The notes: generated by a model from the letters alone, not told the origin. A stretch of DNA of 64,000 nucleotides from Nostoc linckia FACHB-104 (GCF_014696615.1 NZ_JACJQJ010000009.1:1-64000), one strand, 5' to 3'; numbered from the stretch's first letter, positions 9,130-16,937 are shown. Made by a program: numbers and translations.

Positions 9130-9210
9130 TTTGCGGAAAGTTGCGTGCGGGGGTTCCCCCCGTTGAGCAAACTTTCCTTGGCGTAGCCTCTCCCTTTGGG
9201 AGAAGACGAA
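9130..9210. repeat. Dispersed repeat with GGCGTAGCCTCTCCC core (copy 1)
   Basis: Contains TTTTGCGGAAAGTTGCG, then CTTTCCTTGGCGTAGCCTC and TCCCTTTGGGAGAAGACG. The reverse complement is present at 44368-44467, and parts of it at 47985-48056 and inside 13625-13705. Confidence 0.65.
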
Positions 9211-9289
9211 TTTTGAATTGATTTATCCCCAATCCCCCACTGTAGGGTGAAAGACATCTGCACTCTCACCCCTCGTAATAGCTAAAATA

Positions 9290-9430
9290 AAAGCGCCAGT
9301 GAATACGGTGTAAAAGCTGGCGCTGGTGTTATCGGTATTTGTGGAAGCATAATCTTATGCCATGTGTTGATGATGCGCTAGTATGGCAAACCCCCTTGCG
9401 GGTTTCACCCCTAGTGGACTTTATGCTGAT
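9290..9430. ncRNA. Structured intergenic stretch, possible small RNA
   Basis: Successive inverted repeats: AGCGCCAG (9292-9299) with CTGGCGCT (9317-9324), GCATAATCTTATGC around 9350-9361, and AAACCC/GGGTTT nested inside CTAG/CTAG around 9379-9416. This density of paired segments outside known repeats could mean a structured RNA. It matches no RNA family I recognise, and the strand is unknown. Confidence 0.2.
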
Positions 9431-9582
9431 TGGTGATGAAACAGCACGAATTTATACACATAAACTACATTACAAATCTTTAGTGAGGTAATTTGTAATT
9501 AATAATTCGTAATACCCTGTGAGTGCGTCTTTAGGCTATCTCCCAGGGTATTACGAATTACGAATTAGTAATTAATTGTTTA

Positions 9583-9936
9583 CTATTGCAATCCCACCCA
9601 AATATTTCCTTCTTCTACACGAGTAGGAAATACAGGTACTGATTTTTCTTTAGAAATCATGCCCATAACCTTGTTAATACCTGGGGGAAAGGTAATCCAT
9701 TCAGTAGGGTTGCCAGTGGCAAGGTCAAAAGCGCTACGGTGAAATGGGCAGACGATCGCACCATTATCTGTGATTTTCCCTTTCTTCAAAGGTAGTTTCA
9801 TGTGGGGGCAAGAATTTTCTAGGGCGTAGATTTGGTTGTTGTGGTGAACTAATAAGATAGCGCGTTGTTCTACTTTTACCACTTTGCGATCGTTAGGTGG
9901 CAGTTCATTTTCGGGAAGAACCTTGATCCAGTTCAT
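9583..9936 (-). CDS. Rieske [2Fe-2S] ferredoxin-type protein
   Basis: A 117-residue single-domain Rieske protein, resembling ferredoxin components of dioxygenases or NirD-like proteins. The cluster ligands are in SCPHMKLPL (Cys-x-His) and, 17 residues on, VCPFHRSAFD (Cys-x-x-His). There is no transmembrane anchor, so it is soluble and probably an electron carrier or a stand-alone redox domain. The ATG at 9936 has GAGGT six bases upstream. No oxygenase gene lies next to it, so the partner is unknown. Confidence 0.9.
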   Translation of the reverse strand: MNWIKVLPENELPPNDRKVVKVEQRAILLVHHNNQIYALENSCPHMKLPLKKGKITDNGAIVCPFHRSAFDLATGNPTEWITFPPGINKVMGMISKEKSVPVFPTRVEEGNIWVGLQ

Positions 9937-10318
9937 AAATACCTCGATACCTCGCTGAACATCATCTACAGGGCCGCTGCTTGATGGAAGACCTGGGAAT
10001 ATTATGCTCTTTTAGCCATCAACAAGCTGATTAACTCCCAATACTTGTCGGTTAAGGGTAAAAGGGGAAGGGGAAAAGGGGTAAGAAAAAACCTTTAACC
10101 CTTACCCTTTCACCTTTTCCCCAAACCAAATTCCAAGTTGAAAATCCTTAACCGAGCAGTATTGGATTAACTCCATCATTTCACAAGTGTGTAGCTCTAT
10201 AGATAGCTTGATAGAGAACTATATGAACTATTCTTATCACAGACAACGCATCTATACTTATACCAACTGCTTTCCTTTCTGGGGGTATTCTTAGTGAAAG
10301 AGCATACATATAATGAAT
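9937..10318. other. Intergenic gap with an inverted-repeat element
   Basis: Contains the 128-bp element at 10038-10165 and otherwise no recognisable signal. Confidence 0.6.
10038..10165. repeat. MITE-like element with 20-bp terminal inverted repeats
   Basis: The left end CCAATACTTGTCGGTTAAGG matches the reverse complement of the right end CCTTAACCGAGCAGTATTGG at 18 of 20 positions. ATTAACT occurs on both outer flanks (about 10030 and 10166), a possible target duplication. The inside is itself an imperfect purine/pyrimidine inverted repeat (GGGGAAAAGGGGTAAG against CCTTACCC and CCTTTTCCCC). Confidence 0.75.
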
Positions 10319-10828
10319 CTAGGCAATTTGCTGCTTATCATCCCCATCGAGATCAGCTTTTCGATTGATTGACAATTCCGTAAACTCAAAGACATCATAG
10401 CTGCTACCACGTAGCACCGATTCAGTATGCTTGCCAACTAATCGCTTACCAGTAGCCTGTTCCAATGCTCCCCAAATAGCACCTAATGTATAAGTAGATT
10501 TACGTGTAGAACCAGGTGTTTCACCCGCAGAACATAAAGTATCTGATACAAAAATCTTGATAGTATCGCCTTCTTGCTTGACTTGCTCAATAATACACAG
10601 GCGAGTACCATTTTTGCCTAAAGCTAAACCTATTTTGGAGACGACATCATCTAAAGGTAAGTTGGTGTTTACTAAGACTAATTCTTGCGCTAATTGTTTA
10701 CCACGACTACGACCAGCAGAAATCAAAGCGATCGCAGTTGCTTTTTCACCTAAAGCTTCTTCCATCCCTCTAATTGCTGCTTTAAAACAAATAATACTAC
10801 TAAAATCTCCCAAAGTTGGACGTAACAT
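10319..10828 (-). CDS. V4R-like (small-ligand-binding fold) protein, putative
   Basis: A 169-residue protein. The C-terminal half (TYTLGAIWGALEQATGKRL, then HTESVLRGSSYDVFEFTEL) follows the V4R layout of a helix-rich stretch, a 'G-x-L-x-x-x-x-G-K' turn and a closing 'T/E-x-x-x-x-G-x-x-x-x-x-F' strand. The cysteines usual in V4R are absent. V4R domains bind small molecules such as hydrocarbons or bacteriochlorophyll intermediates and occur in signalling proteins. It is the last gene of the same-strand group with GTPase, roadblock and protoglobin genes, 198 bases after the protoglobin gene. The ATG at 10828 has AGGAG 13 bases upstream, a long spacing. Family call is tentative. Confidence 0.6.
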   Translation of the reverse strand: MLRPTLGDFSSIICFKAAIRGMEEALGEKATAIALISAGRSRGKQLAQELVLVNTNLPLDDVVSKIGLALGKNGTRLCIIEQVKQEGDTIKIFVSDTLCSAGETPGSTRKSTYTLGAIWGALEQATGKRLVGKHTESVLRGSSYDVFEFTELSINRKADLDGDDKQQIA

Positions 10829-10970
10829 TAATAATTAATTCTCCTGTACATATAATTTACGTCAGATCAAATGCATATAGTTTGTATATCTATATGTTGC
10901 AAAATATTGCGGTAATAAATTGTATTTTGTGAGGCAAATAATTAATTTTATAACTCTTGTGGATCTGGCT

Positions 10971-11004
10971 GGACAGCCCATTAGGGCTGTCCGATCAGCT
11001 GATC
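10971..11004 (-). terminator. Intercistronic hairpin plus palindrome after protoglobin gene
   Basis: GGACAGCCC and GGGCTGTCC pair perfectly around ATTA (10971-10992), beside the perfect palindrome GATCAGCTGATC (10993-11004). Located 22 bases after the protoglobin stop. There is no T-run, so it may be a processing or attenuation hairpin rather than a true terminator. Confidence 0.45.
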
Positions 11005-11026
11005 AGCGAACTGTTCAAATATTCTC

Positions 11027-11581
11027 TTACATAGCTTTAGCACCAGTACTAATTAAGCGCTTAAACAAACCTTCTGACCAGCCTGTTTCCTTCAAAACCG
11101 CAGATGAAGATACTTCTATATAAGCTTGTTCAATAAAGGCTAAGTCAATCATGCACATACGACCGAGAGCATCTTTAAGATCTGCACTTTTACCATCGTT
11201 TGTCAGACGCTTACCTACTTCGTAAATTACTGTCGCCATTGCAGGAACAACGTGTTGCGGGCCAATACCGATGCGAACGTGAATAAGACCAATTTTCCAA
11301 CGTCTTTCGGCGTAAGTATCTCCCCAGTTATCCATACCTGTAAACATTTCATGAAACCATTGAATAAAGGTTTCCCGTAGGCGATGTATACGTCCACTAC
11401 CATCATGTAAAATCGCACTCATTTCTGGATCGCGTTCCAAGTAATCATAAAAATATTCAGCCATATTTGGTGCTACTTCTAAACCCCAATCTGCCTGAGA
11501 TTTTAGTAAGTCTTTGTCCTCTGATGTCAAACCAACACGTTTTTCTAAAATGGAGAAGAATTTATGTGGATCTAAAGTCAT
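11027..11581 (-). CDS. Protoglobin-domain haem protein
   Basis: A 184-residue single-domain globin of the protoglobin/globin-coupled-sensor class. The whole length fits the domain. The F-helix motif IGLIHVRIGIGPQHV (97-111) contains the proximal haem ligand H101. The N-terminal part (LTSEDKDLLKSQ) and the aromatic E-helix region (FIQWFHEMF, 72-80) also match sensor globins. Such domains bind O2, NO or CO. No output domain is fused, so a signal would have to pass to a partner, most plausibly the co-oriented GTPase/roadblock/V4R-like products. ATG at 11581 has AGGAAAG upstream. Separated from the roadblock gene by 274 bases holding a strong hairpin. Confidence 0.88.
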   Translation of the reverse strand: MTLDPHKFFSILEKRVGLTSEDKDLLKSQADWGLEVAPNMAEYFYDYLERDPEMSAILHDGSGRIHRLRETFIQWFHEMFTGMDNWGDTYAERRWKIGLIHVRIGIGPQHVVPAMATVIYEVGKRLTNDGKSADLKDALGRMCMIDLAFIEQAYIEVSSSAVLKETGWSEGLFKRLISTGAKAM

Positions 11582-11687
11582 AGTTGAGCTTTCCTACAAT
11601 ACGCAAAAAATTAGTGTTGGCTGGCTATTAAAAAAAAGTAGATTATTCAGTTGTGCTGTTGAACTTATAAATTTATGTCAGCAGATT

Positions 11688-11722
11688 ATTTTGATTTTTG
11701 GATGACATCCAAAAATCAAAAT
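11688..11722 (-). terminator. Perfect 17-bp hairpin after roadblock gene
   Basis: ATTTTGATTTTTGGATG is followed after one base by its exact reverse complement. It lies between the roadblock and protoglobin genes, about 135 bases after the roadblock stop. It probably ends or attenuates the GTPase-roadblock transcript. Centre too tight to form fully; the real loop would be a few bases wider. Confidence 0.55.
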
Positions 11723-11730
11723 ATTAGCTA

Positions 11731-11833
11731 TAAGTAAACCGGTGGAAATAAACCCAACTATGTTAAGAAACATAAATGGGTTTGAAATCTTGAGAAATAA
11801 TCAATGACAGCCTCAGCTAGCTATCTTTAATTT
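11731..11833. repeat. Dispersed 3'-flanking element (copy 1)
   Basis: About 100 bases closely similar to 44477-44585: both run TAAGTAA..CGGTG.AAATAAACC, then nested inverted repeats (AAACCCA with TGGGTTT, inner TATGTT with AACATA), then TTTGAAA and finally CAATGACAGCC and AGCTATCTTTAATT. Both copies lie just after the stop of a leftward signalling gene. Confidence 0.75.
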
Positions 11834-11855
11834 CGCCGACCTACTTATCCTGTTT

Positions 11856-12224
11856 TTAACTAATTAAAGGTGCAATTTGAGCAACGGCACGTTTGATTTC
11901 TAGAAATAACAAGCCTTGTTTAACAGCTGCATTCGCTAAAACCAATAAAACTGCATCCGGGCCACAGCTAACTACAATACCAAAGCCTTTTTCACCTTCA
12001 ACAACAATCCGGTCAATAGTACCCCGCACTAGTTCGCTACCGATACGTTCCCCTAAAGAAAGCATTGCTGCTGACATAGCAGCAGTACGGTCTTCATCCA
12101 TTTCTGCTGGTAATACAGAAGCTAAAGCTAAACCATCAGGACTAACTAAAGCTGCACCTTGAATGTTAGAGGTTCCGCTGACAAAGTTTTGTAGAACTTC
12201 TTGTAACATTGAAATATTAATCAT
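11856..12224 (-). CDS. Roadblock/LC7-domain protein (MglB/CvnB-like)
   Basis: A 122-residue roadblock/LC7 protein. The fold is seen in SNIQGAALVSPDGLALAS, followed by the helix of AAAMLSLGERIGSELVRG and the final strand IVVSCGPDAVLLVLAN, then a closing helix. Roadblock proteins form dimers and act as GAPs or scaffolds for small GTPases (MglB for MglA, conservon CvnB with CvnD). An upstream in-frame ATG at 12380 would add 52 residues, but the ATG at 12224 has GAGGA seven bases upstream and begins exactly at the domain, so the short form is chosen. The GTPase gene precedes it on the same strand. Confidence 0.9.
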   Translation of the reverse strand: MINISMLQEVLQNFVSGTSNIQGAALVSPDGLALASVLPAEMDEDRTAAMSAAMLSLGERIGSELVRGTIDRIVVEGEKGFGIVVSCGPDAVLLVLANAAVKQGLLFLEIKRAVAQIAPLIS

Positions 12225-12409
12225 GCTTGTTTCCTCAGTGATTGTTGCTAAAGCTGGTTGATGACTTGCCAATAAATTGGTTTGTGAATCTGTTGGCAGG
12301 TTGGCAGTTTTATCTGCAATTAAAAACATTTTGGTAAATGTTCTTGGGAGGAGCTTGAGAATATTTCCCAAATGCATCAATGCTCATCTGCTTACTACAA
12401 AATGGTTGT

Positions 12410-12934
12410 TTAAATTATTTTGGGGATGATGAGATTTAAAGCCTCTGTAATTGAAGCTTTTTGGTTAGGATTCACTGCAGTTAAAGGTGGTTGGTGATTT
12501 AAATTTTGCAATCCTAAGGCGATCGCTATTTTTTCCGGTTCCACAGTTCTGGGACAATCAGTATGAGTTAGCCCTATCAGTATTGGAATCTGCACCCTTT
12601 GGTTAACGAAATTTAGAATCTGAGTCCCATAGTGGAAATGTTCTGGGCGATGAGCATCCACGAGCAGGATGCAAGCGTGAACCTGGCGAATCAGGATATC
12701 CCACATAAAATCAAATCTAGGTTGTCCTGGTGTGCCATAAAGGTGAACTACTTGATTTGGTACTATTGTGAGCAGCCCAAAATCCAACGCTACCGTAGTT
12801 TTAGACTTGAGTAGCGCTAATTCATCTGTGCTGTTTTTATCGGTATCAACGGCCTCAATTTCACTAATAGTGCGAATAAAGCTCGTTTTCCCTGCACCTA
12901 CGCTCCCTGCGATCGCAATGCGTAGGATTTCCAT
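12410..12934 (-). CDS. Small Ras-like GTPase (MglA/CvnD-like)
   Basis: A 174-residue small GTP-binding protein. The P-loop GSVGAGKTS is at 10-18, switch-region KTTVALDFG at 45-53, and G3 region LYGTPGQPRF at 65-74. The canonical DxxG Asp is replaced by Gly (YGTPGQ), a form also known in conservon CvnD proteins. The G4 box reads THTD (123-126) instead of NKxD, so nucleotide specificity may be relaxed. The GGAGG at -6 supports the ATG at 12934. It leads a same-strand group with a roadblock partner and a protoglobin. The likely role is a molecular switch in signalling or cell polarity/motility; the process controlled is unknown. Confidence 0.9.
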   Translation of the reverse strand: MEILRIAIAGSVGAGKTSFIRTISEIEAVDTDKNSTDELALLKSKTTVALDFGLLTIVPNQVVHLYGTPGQPRFDFMWDILIRQVHACILLVDAHRPEHFHYGTQILNFVNQRVQIPILIGLTHTDCPRTVEPEKIAIALGLQNLNHQPPLTAVNPNQKASITEALNLIIPKII

Positions 12935-13832
12935 TTAAACCTCCGCAAGGATATTACTTCCCTAGCTACTAGGAAAAGTTGGGACAGTTGAGATAATTGC
13001 AAATCTGTTTTCTATGAAAGTAAGGCAATAAGCTTTACCCTCACTGAATCTTAGGAATGCAAATAGACTCTGCGAGTACATCAGTAGTTTTCTTCTGCTT
13101 TGAGAATTACGTCAGTAAATATTTTTCCTCAATGATGCAATTCACAAAGCAATTGCACCAGATATTTGCACCCTAAATTTTTGATATCCGTATAATAACG
13201 GATTCTACACTAGTATTATTTTCCTTTTCAAACATTAAACGATTAAATTTTTTTATTTTGCCTATATATAAATCAGTAGACTCACAATTAATGCGCTATA
13301 TTCTGCTGTTTTTAGTTATCTTACAAGAATAAATAGTAATTACCAGTATTTAGCTGCTTTTATCTCTTTTTATTTAGCTTAAGCAAGTGTTGTCGCTTTA
13401 TGACGCGTCTAATTTTTTTATTGTTCAGATGTGTTAAAAAATAAAAAAAGTAAAGTTACATCCTAATTCCATTAAAGATATGCGTTGGAAAAATGTAACT
13501 TGAATTACAAATTAGTGAGTTTTTGAATTAGGGACTTCCAGAAATTAAATTATTCAATCAGCAACGAGGAAGATATTGAGCAAATTCTTTCTCTCCCTCT
13601 GCTCACGCCAGTTGCTACAACTGAGCTTCCCTCAACGGACAGTTTGCTCAAGTCGGGAAACCCGCCCACGCAACTGTCCTCCGCAACGCACTGGCTCCCC
13701 TGCTTCCTCTGCTACCCTAGCGACAGTATATTTTTTTAGTTGGAAGTCCCTTCGCAGTCCTGGGAGTGAGCAAAATACCACACAATTATTCTGTAGAGAA
13801 ATTTTGTCTGTATTCACAATTAATTACTGCTC
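12935..13832. other. AT-rich gap with a MITE
   Basis: AT-rich non-coding DNA between divergent genes, holding the MITE at 13530-13751. A + strand open frame at 13576-13836 runs through the MITE and is not a gene. Confidence 0.6.
13530..13751. repeat. MITE-like element, GGGACTTCCA family (copy 1)
   Basis: Starts AGGGACTTCCAGAAATTAAA and ends AGTTGGAAGTCCCT, about 11-bp inverted ends followed by A/T-rich inner ends (AAATTAAATTAT against ATATTTTTTTAG). 222 bp, longer than copies at 48455-48582 and 49304-49413 because it contains an insertion related to the repeat at 44368-44467. Confidence 0.8.
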
Positions 13833-14603
13833 ATGAAGGCGATTTGGAGTTTGTGCTTGGTTGCTTGCTTCTGCTTTAGCTGGAGTGGAAATGCTGTTGC
13901 GGGGGAATTATCGCAACGACTAGCAAATTTTCCCCAGTGGGCAAAATTAACTTCAGTGCAACCAGCTATGGGGGATTTAGCTTATCCTGATTGGATGGGT
14001 GGTTCTTGGCAAGTTACAAGTACATTGGTAGATTTAGTTGCACCTTTAGCGCCAGATATTGTGACACCTGGATTTGAAGCTAATCGCCAACAACTCAATC
14101 AGCCAGTGAGTTTTCTGGTAAGATTTATTAAAGAAAAGTTACCTGTTACTCGATTAAAAATACTTCTGCAGATAGATGATAAATCAGCTAATTTTATAGC
14201 CGATAGAGCATTTAATAGTTTGAATTTGGCACGGGCTTATTTAGGTGATACCGCAGTACTATCAGTAAAAGTAGATCCAGATTCGCCAAATCGTCAGATT
14301 ACTTTATTACGTGGAGAACGGCAACTAGTTTCCATTGTCACAGCACGCGCTACAGAAACTACATCTGATGGTAAATTCATCACTACAGAAGTTTTTCAAC
14401 AACTGTTTAAAGGTGGTTCTCGTCCTTATTTCAATTCTGTAGAATCTACAACTTCTTATCACAAACTGTCTACATCCAATCCAGCAATTGAAGCCGATCA
14501 AGTAACGGCTGTCTACCTATCACCCCAAGATCCAGATTACTTTACCGCAGGCTCTCAGCCAGTTGCTCTTTATCGTTATCGCCTAGAATTTTCTCCCATT
14601 TAA
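13833..14603 (+). CDS. Secreted cyanobacterial/plastid conserved protein (DUF6816-like)
   Basis: A 256-residue protein with a signal peptide (AIWSLCLVACFCFSWSG, cleavage near AVAG at 24) and one soluble domain. The segment YPDWMGGSWQVTSTLVDLVAP (residues 50-70) and the later ERQLVSIVTARATET are conserved features I associate with a cyanobacterial and chloroplast-lumen family of unknown function (DUF6816); the family number is from memory. Likely lumenal or periplasmic. The gene sits 112 bases upstream of the ABC exporter gene on the same strand but with an AT-rich spacer, so co-transcription is uncertain. Confidence 0.7.
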   Translation: MKAIWSLCLVACFCFSWSGNAVAGELSQRLANFPQWAKLTSVQPAMGDLAYPDWMGGSWQVTSTLVDLVAPLAPDIVTPGFEANRQQLNQPVSFLVRFIKEKLPVTRLKILLQIDDKSANFIADRAFNSLNLARAYLGDTAVLSVKVDPDSPNRQITLLRGERQLVSIVTARATETTSDGKFITTEVFQQLFKGGSRPYFNSVESTTSYHKLSTSNPAIEADQVTAVYLSPQDPDYFTAGSQPVALYRYRLEFSPI

Positions 14604-14715
14604 TTACTAAATCCTCCCTGAGAATGATTTCGTGATGTTACTCTTGACTACATTGTAACATAAATGTAGTATAAAGATTCCAAGCTCAAGCTTACGCTCT
14701 TGGAAAGAGTGCATC

Positions 14716-16536
14716 ATGGCCAAATTTAGAGATATTCTGCATTATTTTCGTCCTTACTGGGGGCTGAGTATATTCAGTATTACAGCATCCAGCATTTACG
14801 AAATTATTGATTTAGTTGTACCTTATGCCATTGGGCAAATTTTAAACATCTTATCTGGTCAACCATTAGATAAACCGCTTGCAGGTGCGATCGCCAATTT
14901 TTCCAACCTAATTAATTACCCAGTTAATAATAATCTATCTTTGGGTGTATTGCTGGGTATAATTTTTGTTGTAACTGTTGTGAGAGCGCCTACACAACCT
15001 TGGTTAACTAGTTGGTTTCACTGGGATATAGCATTAAGAGCGCGTCGAGAAAAAACGCAAACAGCAATAGCTAAAATTCTCACTCTCCCGCTGGAATTTT
15101 ATGATGAAAATAACCCCGGACGTATTGCCGGTAGAGTAGCTAGAGGTCTTACTAATCACACTTGGACATATCCCGAAATTGCCGGACAGTTAATTCCTAA
15201 ACTGCTGCGGGTGCTGGGAATTTTTGTGTTTATTGTGTTAATTGATTGGCGGATTGCGACTTTATATCTAATTTCGTTTGTAATTATTCTCTGGTTTAGC
15301 TTGAGAGATTTACAAAGAATAATTAGGTACGAAAGCCGCCTAGATAAGTACATGGAAAATACAGAAAGTCGCACTTCTGAGCTAATCACCAATATTAAAA
15401 CGGTGAAAGCATTTGCTACAGAAGCTGAAGAACTCAAGCGACAACAGCAACGCTTAACTAGGGAACTGAAAGTAGTAGATTATCGTATCCACAAAGGTTA
15501 CGTAAATCTCCTAACTTGGCAAAAGACTGTAATTCAGTTTTGCGTATTTGCAATTTTGGGCTTAACTTTAGCAGCCACAGTAGGCGGAAAGATTTCTCTT
15601 GGTCATTTCGTCATGACTTTAACTCTTTCCAGCATGGCATACGCTGAATTAGAGCCTATAAGCAACCTCGCAGAAGTTTTTGCCCGGCGCTATTCTTCAA
15701 TGCTGCGGTTTCACGAATTTCTGCACGAGCCAGTTGGTGCGGAAGCAGAGAGTTTATTAGCTGACATTAGTGAGAGAGAATCGCCTTATCAATTTACAGG
15801 CAAAATTGAATTATCCCACGTCACTTTTGGCTATGATGCCAACCGTCTAGTTCTACAAGATATCAACTTATTGATTGAGCCATACCAAACAGTAGCCTTG
15901 GTTGGCCGTTCCGGTTCTGGTAAATCAACCTTAGTCAAGCTGTTATTGCGCTATTTTGACCCCCAACAAGGCCAAATTCTGATTGATGGTCAGGATATCC
16001 GCACATTGAATGTAGGTAATTACAGACGCAGACTAGCGATCGTTCACCAAGAAGTAGATATCTTCAACGGCACTGTATTAGATAACCTCACCTATGGTAG
16101 AGCAAATGCCACTTTGGAGGAGGTTCAGGAAGCCTGTAGGATTGCCAGAGTTGATGAAGTCGTACAACACCTACCCCAAGGTTATTACACCGTAGTTGGG
16201 GAACGTGGTGTGAGATTATCTGGTGGACAAAGACAGCGCTTAGGAATTGCCAGAGCCTTGCTAGTAGAACCAGACGTGCTGGTTTTTGATGAAGCAACCT
16301 CCAGCCTAGATTATGAGTCGGAGCGTTCTATTCAGTTGGCGATGCGATCAATTCAAGGTACTCGCACCACAATTATCATTGCTCACCGCCTGAGTACAGT
16401 GCGAGAAGCCGATAAAATTGTCGTTCTCGATCAGGGAAGAATTGTAGAAGTGGGTAGCCACGAAGAACTTTTGCGCCAAGAAGGCATTTATCGCCGCTTG
16501 CATTCCTTGCAAGAAACAGGCGAACTCCTGAGTTAA
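14716..16536 (+). CDS. ABC exporter, fused permease and ATPase
   Basis: A 606-residue half-transporter. The N-terminal 330 residues form an exporter-type membrane domain with about five or six hydrophobic spans; the C-terminal 240 form the ATPase with Walker A GRSGSGKST (397-405), the Q-loop in IVHQEVDIFNGT, signature LSGGQRQRLGIARAL, Walker B VLVFDEATSSLD and switch His in IIAHRLSTV. It would work as a homodimer in the plasma membrane, exporting lipid, peptide or drug-like substrates. Same class as MsbA and HepA-like proteins of cyanobacteria, but nothing here decides the substrate. A strong terminator follows directly at 16544. Confidence 0.93.
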   Translation: MAKFRDILHYFRPYWGLSIFSITASSIYEIIDLVVPYAIGQILNILSGQPLDKPLAGAIANFSNLINYPVNNNLSLGVLLGIIFVVTVVRAPTQPWLTSWFHWDIALRARREKTQTAIAKILTLPLEFYDENNPGRIAGRVARGLTNHTWTYPEIAGQLIPKLLRVLGIFVFIVLIDWRIATLYLISFVIILWFSLRDLQRIIRYESRLDKYMENTESRTSELITNIKTVKAFATEAEELKRQQQRLTRELKVVDYRIHKGYVNLLTWQKTVIQFCVFAILGLTLAATVGGKISLGHFVMTLTLSSMAYAELEPISNLAEVFARRYSSMLRFHEFLHEPVGAEAESLLADISERESPYQFTGKIELSHVTFGYDANRLVLQDINLLIEPYQTVALVGRSGSGKSTLVKLLLRYFDPQQGQILIDGQDIRTLNVGNYRRRLAIVHQEVDIFNGTVLDNLTYGRANATLEEVQEACRIARVDEVVQHLPQGYYTVVGERGVRLSGGQRQRLGIARALLVEPDVLVFDEATSSLDYESERSIQLAMRSIQGTRTTIIIAHRLSTVREADKIVVLDQGRIVEVGSHEELLRQEGIYRRLHSLQETGELLS

Positions 16537-16543
16537 TTCAACG

Positions 16544-16575
16544 GCGGTGGTAGCTACCACCGCTAATTTTTTTAA
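16544..16575 (+). terminator. Rho-independent terminator of the ABC exporter gene
   Basis: The 20-base perfect palindrome GCGGTGGTAGCTACCACCGC starts 8 bases after the stop codon and is followed by TAATTTTTTT. Confidence 0.9.
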
Positions 16576-16636
16576 GGGAGTCCAAAAATAAATCCCTATC
16601 CCTGGTTCAATATGACTGTCCCTCACCCTGCTCGTG

Positions 16637-16661
16637 GAGACGCGATGAATCGCGTCTCTAC
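16637..16661. repeat. Small palindrome GAGACGCGAT..ATCGCGTCTC
   Basis: A near-perfect 10-bp-arm hairpin. A variant, GACGCGATTCATCGCGTCTC, occurs at 40617-40638. Looks like a dispersed palindrome upstream of the tRNA pair. Confidence 0.7.
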
Positions 16662-16767
16662 CTTGCTCCCCTATTTCAAGGCGAGGAAATATTTTTTTTA
16701 TTTAATATTCCCTAACCCCTTGCTATTTCTCAAAAGAGGCGCTACTATTATAAATCGTGAGACAAAT

Positions 16768-16853
16768 GGGTCGGTGTCCGAGTGGTTAATGGAGACGGAC
16801 TGTAAATCCGTTGGTTTACGCCTACGCTGGTTCAAATCCAGCCCGGCCCACCA
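16768..16853 (+). tRNA. trnY-GUA: tRNA-Tyr (GTA)
   Basis: The acceptor GGGTCGG pairs with CCGGCCC (one G-T pair). The anticodon stem CGGA/TCCG carries loop CTGTAAA with anticodon GTA at 16802-16804. A long variable arm (class II) and T-loop TTCAAAT are present. The discriminator A at 16850 is followed by an encoded CCA. It precedes tRNA-Thr by 84 bases, a pairing often found in cyanobacteria. Confidence 0.95.
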
Positions 16854-16937
16854 CTTCACAGATAAGAGTTATAATCTCTGAGAGATTGGTAAAGCTCACA
16901 AGATTATAACTCTTAACTAAAAACAAAAGTTAAGTTT

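Larger units (their letters stand above)
9061..9582. other. Repeat-rich, structured intergenic gap
   Basis: No convincing gene. It holds a dispersed repeat at 9130-9210, a hairpin-rich stretch at 9290-9430 and a nearly palindromic segment around 9500-9575 (GTATTACGAATTACGAATTA-type repeats). Confidence 0.6.

Noticed and set aside
12225-12380. N-terminal extension of the roadblock gene
   Set aside because: The internal ATG at 12224 has a good GAGGA site and starts the domain; the extension is not roadblock-like.
13576-13836. 86-codon + strand frame
   Set aside because: Lies mostly inside the GGGACTTCCA MITE and repeats.
16612-16881. 89-codon frame over the tRNA-Tyr gene
   Set aside because: The region is a palindrome plus tRNA; the frame is a shadow.
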